A DNA stretch of 64,000 nt from Hyaloraphidium curvatum (GCA_025558095.1 JAIVFI010000003.1:620001-684000); one strand, 5' to 3'; positions 11,001 to 20,821 are shown, numbered from the stretch's first letter. The notes: a model not told the origin generated them from the sequence alone. A program made the numbers and translations.

Positions 11001-13466
11001 CCGGACCCGCCGTGCGACATGGCTGTCTTCGATGGTGGGCATTTTGCTCAGTGACGCACGGGTTCGGAGGCTGATCGGATCCTCACTTTTCCAGGCCAGA
11101 ATCGGATTTGGCATGGGGGCATGGTCTACTACCTGCAGGCGACGGCCCAAGGGGACGAATCGGTCCCGATGGATTGGGAGCCCTCTTATTGTGCCAGCAG
11201 CAACCTTAACTTCACCACCATGCCTTCCGAGCCTCCGGCGGACTGCGGCATCCCCGCCGCGGTCCCGCCGGAACCCCCGCCCTTTAACTCCTTCGTCGAA
11301 CCACCAGCCTCGACTTCTCTCCCTGCCTCCATTCCCCCGGAACCGCCCCCGCATTGGGTGCACGACCCGTGCTCGTGCTGTCAAGATGCCGCCTGCAAGG
11401 CCGTGGACTGTGCGCCCAACGTGTTCGCGCCCCTGAGCTCGGGGCACAACGACCCTCCCTGCGCGACTGTCTCGCCCGGTGACTCGGTGCCCGAGACTTC
11501 TGTGCATCCATGCGCGGCCCTTCCTTTCCCCGACTTCTCGCCGCCACTTCCTTCCCCCTTCCTTTCTTGCTTCCCTCCCGAAGTCGTCGTTTGCGCGGTC
11601 GAACCGTCGCCGCCGACGGTAACGGTCGAGGGCAAGTTCGCTGCCCCCGTACCTCCTCAGCTGGCCCCGACCCCGGTTCCGCTCCCGCCGCGTTCTGCCG
11701 AGCCGTTGCCGCGGCCCCCGGTCGACTTCAAGACTGGCATTCCCGTCTACTACCTCAGCCGCCCTGACCATGTGTCCGTGCTGGCACCCAATCTCCTGCA
11801 CATGCCGACGCAGGCGGAAATGTTCGAGCGGGCCGAGCGCGGCGAGCCAGTGGAGGGCGGGGTCGTCGACGTGGATCCGAATCGCTGGTTTCTGGCTGTT
11901 GCCAACCGCCGCGTCGACGTGCGGCTCGTTGCCAAGAGCCTGAACCCCGGGCCGAACGGACGCTACGACTTCGCCAACAGTCATCTGCCGGGGACAACGG
12001 AGCGCATCACCGTGACCAATGCCGACGGCACCAAGTCGCACTACGTGCCGAAGCGGGCGAACCCGTCCAAGGCCGACGGTTCCGTCAGCTTCGGGAGGAT
12101 CGTCGGCTTCCACCTAGAGCACTCCTGCTCCGATACTAAGCGGATCGCAAGGTCTTTCGGTCCGTCGCCGCCTGCCGCTGGAGCGTGCAGACACCACCCG
12201 CTCTGGGAGCCCAAGATCTCGGAGTTCAAGCCGCCGGCGCCCGATTCGCGCCCCAACGACGCTGCAAAGGCGGAGAAGCACGCTCGGCGCAACGTCGAAC
12301 TGTTCCCGACCCCTGGCGGCTGCACGGACGAGTTTGGTGCCAAGCTGTGGGGCGAGGTCGCTGGTGCCGGCCGTGCGGGGACCCCGGCGCTGCCGGAGCT
12401 CATCCTCGGTGTTCCGGCCAAGCTCGACCGCCGCCTGTGCGGCTACGACAAGGCGGCCGCGCGTCTGAATGCCACCAAGCGGACCACCATGCTGGACGTC
12501 AACGATTGCGAGGGCAACCCTGTGCAGAAGTCTCTCCACGATTTCGAGCGCGACCTGCCCTCTCAACGCACAACGAACAGTGCAGCCTTCTCGGACTACA
12601 CGAGGGCGCTGCTGCCACAACTCGACCGCATCCTGGACGTCTACTGTTCCGGAGAACGGAGGTGGGCAAGCCAATCCCTGTGGCAACGACTTCGCTCACG
12701 CATCCTGCAGCCTGGATCGTGTGCGCACGATTCGCCGGCGCCGCGAGGTCCTCAGCTGGATCTGTCGCGACATGTGTCGCAACCCGTATTCGGGCAAGTA
12801 CGATCCACAGACGACCATCGCATACGGCGCCGCGCGATTCGGCCATGCGAGCAAGGGCGGCCCGGCCTCCCGGATCGTTCGCTTCAGGGCGGAGCTGGCC
12901 AAGGCCGGGATCATGGTCTTGGTCAACGAGTACCTCACGTCCCAAATGTGCAGCTGGTGCGGCAGCCGCCGTGATCATCCGACTCGCCTGACGTCCTTTC
13001 CAGCTGCAAGACCACCTATGTCGTCGGAATCCGGAACCCCGGCTCCAAGGGCGAGGTGCGCGGGGTGAAATACTGTCCCCTCTGCCGCCGCTTCTGGATG
13101 CGCGACGTGAACAGTGTGCACTCCATGGAGCACCTCTTCTGGTTCGGCCTCATCACCGGAGGGGAGCGCCCCTGGCCGTTCAGGCCGGACACCAGGAAGC
13201 CGAAGCCGCAGCCCAAGCTCCGAGCTGGGACTGGTGCAGCGCCGCGCAAGTCCGCGGGTGAGCGCGCTCGCATTCGCGACGGTCATCCCGAGCGTCATCC
13301 CGAGCTGATCCGGGAGCTCCAGGTGCCGCCACAGGCCGCAAGCGTACGGCCGCAAGCGCCGCGAATGGGTCGGTCAAGAAGCTCAAGCCGGCAAGCTGAC
13401 CTGGCCGCGGAAACAGTTACAAGTTGGCGTGCCATGCACCGCGTGGGCGCCATTGCATTTGCTTGA
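5094..13466 (+). CDS. Predicted DDE transposase-Fanzor nuclease fusion
   Basis: Exons 5094..5822, 5892..7409, 7467..8038, 8105..11034, 11095..12661, 12711..12956 and 13004..13466 join in frame to about 2,674 residues. Residues 1-300 are an IS630/Tc1-type transposase: two HTH regions, then D144 (ALDESSF), D233 (ILDNAGFH) and E267 (PEFNPTEY). The middle ~1,800 residues hold zinc-finger-like Cys/His clusters and basic, Ala/Pro-rich linkers with no known domain. The last ~500 residues are Fanzor: RuvC-I D2177 (VDVDPNRWF), the AYGAARFG strand, the displaced glutamate E2512 (NEYLTSQMC), paired CxxC zinc-ribbon motifs and RuvC-III D2555 (RDVNS). Introns are 57, 66, 60, 49 and 47 nt GT-AG, plus a likely GC-AG of 69 nt. 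Without splicing of the first three, these would be three adjacent genes. The two enzyme calls are firmer than the single-chain model. Confidence 0.6.
5823..5891 (+). other. Probable GC-AG intron in the transposase domain
   Basis: GCAAGG...GTCCAG, 69 nt, in frame and without stops. If translated, the second Asp and the Glu would be 56 residues apart. If spliced, they are 33 apart, the normal spacing for IS630/Tc1 transposases. CLP1 next door also seems to use GC donors. Confidence 0.6.
11095..13466 (+). other. Fanzor (eukaryotic TnpB-like) RNA-guided nuclease domain
   Basis: Known family: Fanzors are eukaryotic homologues of TnpB that use an RNA guide to cut DNA. Seen here, in order: a Pro-rich linker, VDVDPNRWFLAVAN (RuvC-I), a region reading FSDYTRALLPQLDRILDVY as in Fanzor helical segments, TTIAYGAARFGHASKGG (RuvC-II strand), EYLTSQMCSCC, KYCPLC, then RDVNS. 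The two CxxC pairs form the zinc ribbon. The intron 12957..13003 places the second Cys pair correctly: the unspliced frame runs on as CSWCGSRR and ends in a stop. All three acidic residues expected for catalysis are present. The C-terminal ~90 residues after RDVNS are basic and unrelated to anything I know. Confidence 0.85.
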
Positions 13467-13685
13467 TCGAGGTGGAGTCCGTCAGGGACCGCCTTTTATT
13501 CGCAGGCTCGATGATGAACATTGCTGCTAGGCCGCAAAGGATTGCGGCACAGGGGGCACAGTAGCAGTTTCTGAGAGTGTAGCTACCAACTTCCGCGTCA
13601 ATGGTAGCACTCCAGAGAGCGTTCCTGCCACTTCCACTGATGCATCGCACGCTATCTCACCCAGTCGAACGCGGAGGAGGGGTCG
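13467..13685 (+). ncRNA. Candidate Fanzor guide-RNA scaffold (hairpin-rich 3' tail)
   Basis: Directly downstream of the Fanzor stop lie nested perfect stems. CTGCTA (13524-13529) pairs with TAGCAG (13562-13567), enclosing GCCGCAA/TTGCGGC (13531-13548, 4-nt loop). Next is GCTACCA (13582-13588) pairing with TGGTAGC (13602-13608). In TnpB and Fanzor systems the guide-RNA scaffold lies at the 3' end of the nuclease gene and runs out to the element end. Position and structure fit that, but no transcript evidence is available here. Confidence 0.5.
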
Positions 13686-15582
13686 GTGGCGGACGAGGAG
13701 GAATGGAACGACTGGGAGCTGCCCCCGGAGCACGAGTTCCGGTTCGAGGTGGACTTTGGCGCGACCGTGTCCCTAAAGGTCGGTTTGGGCCCATTCTGGA
13801 AATCATGTGATCTGTGGAGCGGGGCGGAATGGCGACATGAGCGACCCCAGCCTCACGGAGCTCGTGGACTGTGGTGTGGGGCCGATCGTCCTGCACGGCG
13901 CCCCCAGGGAGGCCTTCGAGGACTTCAGGAACATCAATTCTTACTTGTGCTCTCTAATCTCTGTCTTCTCCTTGCAGCTCCGTTCCGGGAACGCCGAGAT
14001 TTTCGGGACCGAGATACCCGTGGACCGCGAGCTCGAGTTCTCGGGCCGCAAGCTGGCGGTCTTTACGTACCACGGATGCGTGCTTGCCGTCAAGGGCAAG
14101 CCCTCGGTGGAATATGTTGCCGACGAGACCCCGATGTCGAGCTACTTCAACACCCACCTGGCGCTGCAGCAGATCCGCGAGGCCGCTGCCGGGTCCGAGG
14201 GCCCGCGGGCAAGTCTGCGCCTTTCATGGCTTGTCACAGAGACTGACACTTAAGCCTGTCAGGTTATGGTGGTCGGCCCGTCAGACGTCGGCAAGAGCAC
14301 ATTGGCCCGCATCCTGCTCAACTATGCAGTGCGCAACGAGCAGGTGCCGTTGTTTGTCGATCTTGACACCAACGAGGTTCGATGTTCTGCTGCTTGATCG
14401 CCTTGTAGCTTACACCTTCTGTGAGCAGGGCTCCGTTTCGGTACCCGGCTGCCTTTCCGCGACCCCAATCACCCGGGTCATCGATCCCGAGGAGGACTTC
14501 TCCGCGTCCGCGGCAACCACTTCGCTTGCCCCCCTGGTGTTTTACTACGGGCAGACGACGCCGCTCGACAAGCCGAAGCTGTTCTCCCAGCAGATGACCG
14601 CCCTTGCTGACATCGTGCAAAAGAAGCTGGATGTCGACGCGGAAGGTTGGAAGCATTGGACTTTGGTGTGCCTGCCCGTGCTTGACGGATGTTCCTCTAC
14701 TCGCAGTGCGCACTGCAGGGCTGATAATCAACACGCCTAGCGAGTTTGCGGAAGCCTCGGGCAAGGACCTGCTCGCGCTCGCCATCAAGGAGTTCAAAGG
14801 TCGGTCCGATCGTCAATTTGGGAAGGGCCAGTGGTCGCTGATTACCATATGTGCTTAGTGAACGTCCTTTTGGTGATTGGCAACGAGCGCCTGCACAGCG
14901 AGCTTTCGCGCAAGTACAAGAAGGGCGTCTCCGTCGTCAAGCTGGCAAAGTCGGGCGGGGTGAGACATGCCAGTCCTGTTTCCCGTAAGGATTGCTCATT
15001 CGGCCGCCATGCTCAGGTTGTTTCGCGCGACAAGAACTTCCGAAAGCAGCTGCAGAACCGTTCTGTTCGAGAGTACTTCTACGGAACGGCCAAAGCCGAA
15101 CTGCTCCCCTACAGCACCAGCCTACCGTTTGTGGACACCGTCATCCGACGAATAGGGAATGGCGAGTGCGGACGATGGGCGCCAGTCCCTCGCTGACGTG
15201 CTTTTCCCGCCAGCCCCTTCGTACCTCTCGCTCGCAATGGAGCGCGAAAAGTACGAGTCTAGGATGATCAAGGTCGATCCCAGCGACATCCTGCTCAGCT
15301 TTGTCCTTGCCGTGTCGTCGGTCGATGCGCCGAGCACTGAGAAGCAAGGTGCGACCGCGGTGGACGAGGACGCCGAGAGCAAGCTACTCATTGAAGGACC
15401 TGTCATGGGCTTTGTCTACATGTGAGGATGCTGCGTTCAATCCCGTCTCTGTCCTGCTGCTGAAACCGCGCCGCAGATCCGAGGTAGTGACGAACCAATC
15501 TAGAATGAACGTTTTGATACCCTCGCCGGGCCGCTTGCCGCGGAAGTACATGATAATGGGCACCCTGACCTGGCGCGAATAG
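13686..15582 (+). CDS. CLP1: CLP1, polyribonucleotide kinase-like mRNA 3'-processing factor
   Basis: CLP1 is an ATP-binding subunit of cleavage factor IA (CF IIm in animals) for mRNA 3'-end formation; nuclear. Order seen: beta-rich N-domain ([32 protein letters not shown]), Walker [54 protein letters not shown] and the C-domain [16 protein letters not shown]. Introns: 13779..13977, 14209..14262 (GC-AG), 14377..14428, 14646..14706, 14800..14858, 14960..15016, 15162..15213 (GC-AG), 15422..15476. No in-frame ATG precedes the first codons: GTG at 13686 opens the conserved region, and a stop lies upstream at 13638. The true start may be on a missing upstream exon or lost to the adjacent element. 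Confidence 0.9.
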
Positions 15583-15819
15583 AATGCATGATTCTCCAAG
15601 CCATTTCGGCTTCAGCGTTGGAAGTGGGGTGATTTGGGGTGGTGCTGGAAAGCTGAGCCGAAGCACAGTCACCCCCCCGACCGACCGAAAGCCACACTAA
15701 TGATGCCCAAAAGCGGCACACCGGCCCGTGGGTCCACCCGAGCTTTTGCTTCATCAACGGCCACCCTCCTCGGTCCTCCCGCCTCCCTGTGCAGCGGCCC
15801 GTCCCTCGCCGGCTCAACG
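15583..15819. other. Intergenic, CLP1 to secreted repeat protein
   Basis: 237 bp containing the 3' UTR of CLP1 and the promoter of the next gene. I see no further gene or RNA. Confidence 0.5.
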
Positions 15820-17834
15820 ATGAAGTTCCTGGCGGCTCTGTTTGCGGCTCTGTGCCTGGCCTCGGGCGCCCTCGCTGGTGAGCTTCGCGCACCTTTGCCG
15901 AGAGGCGTCCGGCCGGCGACGTTGCTGTCGAGGTCGAGGGAGGCCTGTCCGGCGCCGCGCTTGTCTCTTTCGGGCCCGGCGCGCCCAGATTGCTGACCCT
16001 CTCTTCGTCCTCCTCGATGCGCTCCGGTTCGCATGGGCACCGCGTCTCGAACACCTTCCGCCGCATTCGCATCCTCTGACACCCTGATTGCCACTCATTT
16101 CGACGCCGCGCGACTGCAGCACCGCAAGCGGGAGGTATCGTTAAGACCGGGGCGTCGTCGGTCGCTTCGACCGCCACCGTGGTGCCCACGGCCGGCTCGC
16201 TGGTCACCAAGCCCGGCGCCGTCCCGACCGTCACGGTTACGTCGACCCGCGTGGAGTACGTCACCATCCCTCAGGCCGTGCAGATCAAGAAGTGTGGGTG
16301 GTCCGAGGGCTGATCTCGCGGGCTGTTTCGTCCTCACCGTCGTTTCCCTCCCTTTCTCGCCATCCTTTCTTGCTATGCGACCTTCTTCCCCTCCAGACGA
16401 GACCGTGACCGTGCCTGCCACGGTGGTGCGTTCTACTTTTCTGCAGTCCGCGTTTTCGGTGCTGATCTCTGTGCATCAGACGGTCCCCGTGCCTCAGACC
16501 ATCCCGATCACGACGGTCGTCACGGTCAAGGTAATGCAGCGACTGCATCCGTCGACGATTATATTCCTAACATGTCGAATCTTTGCAGGTCGCCGTTCCC
16601 ACGACGAGTTGGTGCAACGAGAAGGACTTTTCCGCTCGATCTAATCGCATGCATCTGCAGTCTTTACGACCGTCACTGCCGCCAGCTTCGCGACTAGCGT
16701 ACGTTGCATCTCCCTTTTTGCTGGACGTGCTCCTCACGACGCTCGCCCGCCTCCAGGTCAGCACGGCGACTCTGACCGTGAAGGTCCCCACGACCGGTGC
16801 GTGCTCGCGCCACGGCTTCCTCGTTGCATCGGGGCTGACCTCATCCACCAGTCACGTCGTTCACGCCCGTCACCGTCGCTTCGGTCGCCTTCAGCACGGT
16901 GGCCAGCACGCAGATCCTGACTGCCGTCGGTGGGTCATTGCGACCGAGCGCGCCCGGCTGCTGATACTCCATCCCTGCAGTCACGATCACGTCCAAAGTC
17001 ATCTTCCCGACCCTCTCCGTCATCGTACGCATCGCAGAGACCGCGTGAGCCCGCAGATGCAGCCGCTGACCACCCCCTTCCCCTCCTCCGCAGACGGTGC
17101 CTTTGACAACCACGATCATCGCTCCCCAGCTCAACGTGATCACGACCTCGGTGGCCTCGACCAAGGACGTCGTCAAGACCGCGCAGACCCAGCTTCCGAC
17201 GATCCCCGGCGGGTGAGCCCGTGGCGCGTTGCACGGCAAAAGCACACGCACTCATGATGCTCTGCACTCCCAGCGGTGGCGCCACTACGGCCGCTCCCTC
17301 CGGCGCTCCGACCGGCGCTCCCACCGGTGCTCCGACTGGGTGAGCCCGATCGCCCCCGGAAGCACCGTCTCCCGCTCACCCCGCTTCCGCAGCGCCCCGA
17401 CCGGCGGTGCTTCCACTGGGTGAGCCCGAGCGCCCCGCACGCAGGGCTTCCGCGCGCTCACCATCCCGTTCCCGCAGCGCTACCGCGACCGGCGGCACCA
17501 TCCCTACCGGGTGAGCCCCGATCGCCCGCCCGGCGATCGGATCCCGACTGACGCGCGCGCGCCTTCCTTCCCAGCGCTCCCACTGGTGCTCCCACCGGCG
17601 CTCCCACCGGAACCGTCGGCGGGGCTAGCACGCTCGTCAAGGCTCCCGTTGGGTAAGCTCTCGATCGCTTGAAGCATGCCGTGCCGCTCTGACGATTCCT
17701 TCCCGCACAGTACCGCGACCCCTGGTGCCGGAGCCGGTGGCGCTGGAACCGGCAACGCGGGCGGTGCCGGAGGCTCCTCGGGAGCTGGCAGCTCGTCGGG
17801 TGCCGGCGCCGGCCAGTACGAGGGCCCTCAGTAA
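15820..17834 (+). CDS. Secreted Thr/Val- and Gly/Ala-rich repeat protein
   Basis: Fifteen exons code for 325 residues. MKFLAALFAALCLASGALA is a signal peptide. Residues ~20-220 are Thr/Val-rich beta-like repeats (PTVTVTST, ETVTVPATV, TVPVPQTIPITTVVTV, STATLTVKVPTT). The C-terminal ~110 residues are GAPTGAPTG repeats, then Gly/Ala/Ser-rich sequence ending AGQYEGPQ. Introns are 15878..16119, 16294..16396, 16426..16479, 16531..16588, 16608..16660, 16699..16756, 16797..16851, 16930..16980, 17025..17093, 17213..17273, 17340..17392, 17420..17477, 17511..17574 and 17653..17710. All restore frame. The last five share phase 2 and splice between Gly codon bases. A cell-wall, adhesin or extracellular-matrix role is likely from composition only; I do not recognise the family. 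Confidence 0.75.
17213..17710 (+). repeat. Tandem exon-intron modules encoding GAPTG repeats
   Basis: Introns starting at 17213, 17340, 17420 and 17511 all begin GTGAGCCC(C/G) and share a C-rich body. Three of them begin GTGAGCCCG. Each follows a GG and precedes a C or CG that completes a Gly codon, and the exons between (66, 27, 33 and 78 nt) are all phase 2-2. The pattern looks like duplication of a unit containing both exon and intron. Confidence 0.7.
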
Positions 17835-18225
17835 GCAAGATCGGCTTGATCCGAAAAAGGGGGTTCGGACGGGGGAGATCGGGGGGTTGGCTGGCTTTTC
17901 TGAACTCTTGACATTGCTTGTTGCTTGACGCGGGCTGCGTGCTGTGCTCCATCTTTCTCCGGTGGTTAGGAAGGAACTTCTTTTGCGGGAGGCTGCGCGA
18001 GCCGGGGGGTTAGCGCGGCCATGTACCGCCTTTACCGTAATCGAAAAGCTAAAAAGCATGCGCAGAAGCCGTTGCGGGTCCGGAGTGCACGTCGAGAGCG
18101 GGAGGAGCTTGCGGAGCTTGCCTCATTCCATCCAAGGACAGGGCGCGTGCACCGGAAGGAGTAGCTGACCCAGAATGCAGAACTCAATTCATGTCCATCC
18201 AGCAATCATACAAATGCAATCTTCC
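17835..18225. other. Convergent intergenic region
   Basis: 391 bp between the stop codons of the secreted repeat protein and PHO8. It holds both 3' UTRs. I see no AATAAA, tRNA or further reading frame that looks real. Confidence 0.5.
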
Positions 18226-20166
18226 TCAGAGTTCCCCGTGCGGGCCGTGCGCGGCGACGGCTTCGTGGTACCGGATCGGCCGGTAGTTGGTCTCGGGCGC
18301 GCGCCGCCCGAGCCGCGGCCAGTGCTGCCCGTTGGTCACGTCCGCGAGCTTGAGCGTGAGCGGCGCGAGGTCCAGGTCCAGGTACCGCGCCAGGCGCTCC
18401 CCGATCTCGGCGTTCTCCATGTTGCCGGCGAACGCCTCGGCGCCGGCGCCGTGGGCGTGCAGCACCACGTCCACGCCGCTGTGCCCGTGCGTGCTCCAGC
18501 CGACCAGCGAGCGCACCGCGACGATGTCCGAGGCGGCCCAGCCGAGGCGGACGGCGCCGTGGGACTTGTCGAGCAGGGTGCGCACCTCTGCGTCCGTGGC
18601 GTTGTGCACGCCGAGCCAGCCCTTGATGACCGTCTCGCGCACGAAGCGCTCGTCCTCGGCCGTGGCGGGGGAGGAGAGGCGCTCGGCGAGGAAGATGCCG
18701 ATGGCCTCGGACGAGTTTGTCACGCGCTCGACGACCTCGGGGTTCCACCTGTACTCGGAGATGTCGCCGACCTGGCGGCCGAGCGTCATGCCCCCGGTCT
18801 CGTGGTCCGCGACGACGACCATGAGCGTGTCGGGGTGGCTGTCGACGAAGGACTTGACGTAGGCGACGGTGTCCTCGAACTCGAGGATGTCGTGCACGTG
18901 GCCGGCGGCGTCGTTTACGTGGCCTGAATGAGCGGGTTAGCGGAAAGGCGGCGGCGCACATCGGCACGGCAACGTACCAGCCATGTCGATCCTGCTGCCT
19001 TCGATCATGACCATGAAACCCTTGCCGTCCGACGCGCTCCTGTTTGCCAGCAGGCCCAGCGCGCGCTCGGCCATCTCGCGCAGGCTCGGCTCGACGGCCG
19101 GGTCGCGGTCAATCTCGAACGACATGTGGTCCTTGTGGAACAGGCCCAGTACCGGCAGCTGCGACGCATCCCCGGGCGCGATGGCGTCGAAGCCGACGCG
19201 GTCCGTGGCCACCGTGTAGCCGTCGGCGACCGCCGCCCTGAGCAGGTCCTTGTCGTCGGCGCGGCACGAGACGGGGTCGGAGCGCGGCAGGAAGTGGCAC
19301 CTGCCGCCGCCCATGAGCACGTCCACGACGCGGCCGAAGGGGTACCCCGGGTAGCGGCCCAGCTGGAACTCTGCGATCGCGTTCTCCATGTCCCTGTGCA
19401 CGACGTGGGCCGAGAAGGCGGCCGGGGTGGCGTGTGTGATGCGCGAGGTGACGACCAGGCCGGTGGCCATGCCGCGCAGCTTGGCGGCCTCCATGATTGT
19501 GCCGAGAGCGCGGCCTGCGGGGTCGACGCCGATGGCGGCGTTGTACGTCTTCCTGCCCGTGGCGTAGGCCGTGGCGCCCGCGGCCGAGTCCGTGACGAAG
19601 GAGCTCGTCGAGCGCGTGCGGCACGATCCGACGGCGATCGAGTCGAGTGCCAGCGTGAGCGACGAGTCGTTTGCGCGGCGCTGCGCCAGCTCGCGGGCGA
19701 GCGTGCCGCTGGCGGGGCCGAAGCCGTCGGGGATCATGACGATGAGGCTGCGCGGCGCGCCGGGCGGGGGCGCGGGGGCGGGGGCGCAGGGCGGCGGGGG
19801 CCGCAGGGCGGCGGCGAGCGCGGCCAGCGCGGTGAGCAGCGCGGCCGCCGACAGCGCGAGCGCGGCGGGGCCGAGCCACCGGCGGGGCGGGCGCGGGCCC
19901 CCCGCAGGGAGCGTGCCGCCCAGCTCGACGTCGTCGGCCGAGTCGGCGTCGCCGTCGTGGCCCGCGAGCGCCGCCGCCGCCGCCTTGAGCGGCACGTCCT
20001 CCGATGCGCGCGGCGCCGAGCCGCCCGACTCCCGCGGCCGGCCCGGCGGCGACGGCGACCCCGCGGCCGTCCGCGACGTGCCCTCGGACGAGGACCGCGG
20101 CGAGGGCGGGCCGTCCATGTCCTCAACTGTTTGTGGGATGCGCTTGGTCCGCCCAGCCATCATCAC
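18226..20166 (-). CDS. PHO8: Vacuolar-type alkaline phosphatase (Pho8-like)
   Basis: Phosphate monoesterase of the alkaline phosphatase superfamily, in fungi a type II vacuolar membrane protein. The N-terminal ~90 residues are hydrophilic, then a single hydrophobic anchor rich in Ala/Leu (about residues 93-120), then the lumenal domain. Catalytic elements: MIPDGFGPAS (metal Asp), TDSAAGATAYATG (phosphorylated Ser), IEGSRIDMAGH, VVADHETGG and STHGHSGVDV (metal-binding His). One intron, 18924..18977 (54 nt, with CGCTAAC branch point), joins GSRIDMAG to HVNDAAGH. Two consecutive ATGs (20166 and 20163) open the frame. All active-site residues I can check are present. Confidence 0.92.
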
Positions 20167-20488
20167 CTCGAGTCACGCGAGTTCGGGCGTTGCACAGGGG
20201 CCGCTCGGAGCCCGAGGCGGACCAAGAGTTCGGCAAATGCATCCAGGTGGTGCATAGAGGTGGATGGCGTGGACTGCACGCGGAAACGGGTATGCCGGCA
20301 GCCGGAGTGGTATCGAGCACACGATCGGAAGCCATCCCGGCAAGCACCTCAGATTCCATCAATAGAGGCCAAGCACGAGACGCAGCTAGGTCGTCAACAC
20401 ATGACCATTCCGTTCCTGTCCGGATCGTTGTCGTCAGCAGCTGCGCAGTCGCCGGGACCACCTGATCCCACCTCCCGCCCGTACCCCT
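20167..20488. other. Intergenic, promoter side of PHO8
   Basis: 322 bp upstream of PHO8 and downstream of the small LEA-like gene. Nothing further is recognisable. Confidence 0.45.
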
Positions 20489-20821
20489 TCAAGACTTGCC
20501 CCCCGACAGCGAGTGAGACTCGACAAAATCGTTCACCTCCTTCTTGGCACCCTCGAGCGCCTCCTTGGCCTTCTCGCTCCCCTCCTTGGCCATCTCCGTC
20601 GCGGCGTGCGCGGCCTCGTTGGCTTGCTCCTTCCGCGCCGTCATGTCCTGTTCGGCACCGCCAGTAAGCCACCGAAATGGTCGTAACACAGCGAGACCGC
20701 CCACCGAGCCGAGCGTGTTGCCCAGGGACTCGGCAAACGTCGAGCCGGGCGGGGCCGTGCCCTCGGGGCGCTTCTCGTCCGCCGACCCGCCGCCGAGCAC
20801 AGAGCGAAGTAGCGAGGCCAT
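20489..20821 (-). CDS. Small LEA-like amphipathic protein, hypothetical
   Basis: 110 residues as an open frame. The N-terminal half is Gly/Ser/Pro-rich. The C-terminal ~45 residues are a charged Ala-rich amphipathic helix (KEQANEAAHAATEMAKEGSE, KAKEALEGAKKEV) with the look of LEA group 3 or apolipoprotein-like repeats. A 51-nt GTCTCG...AACAG segment in the middle is in frame, so the protein may be 93 or 110 residues. A stress-protective or lipid-surface role is only suggested by composition. The gene lies close behind the promoter side of PHO8 on the same strand. Confidence 0.55.
   Translation of the reverse strand: MASLLRSVLGGGSADEKRPEGTAPPGSTFAESLGNTLGSVGGLAVLRPFRWLTGGAEQDMTARKEQANEAAHAATEMAKEGSEKAKEALEGAKKEVNDFVESHSLSGGKS

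Larger units (their letters stand above)
4548..13685 (+). mobile_element. Transposase-Fanzor mobile element (outer limits approximate)
   Basis: The interval between the RPS21 start and the first CLP1 codon holds one long gene with an IS630/Tc1-type DDE transposase at its 5' end and a Fanzor nuclease at its 3' end, followed by a hairpin-rich tail. I could not find terminal inverted repeats or a target-site duplication by eye, so the limits given are simply those of the flanking genes. Fanzor genes are known passengers of many eukaryotic transposons, Mariner among them. The element has normal local GC content and canonical introns, so it is adapted to this genome and is not obviously decayed. 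Confidence 0.75.

Noticed and set aside
10524-12113. 529-residue minus-strand ORF across the Fanzor region
   Set aside because: Antisense to exons with clear nuclease motifs; Arg/Gly/His-rich with no recognisable domain.
13467-13685. Terminal inverted repeats of the element
   Set aside because: I compared this tail with 4548-5093 by eye and found no shared inverted sequence of useful length; a computed self-alignment is needed.
18175-18927. Long plus-strand ORF opposite PHO8
   Set aside because: It is a mirror of the alkaline phosphatase coding strand. High GC at third positions keeps antisense frames open; composition is Arg/Val/Gly-biased and matches no family.
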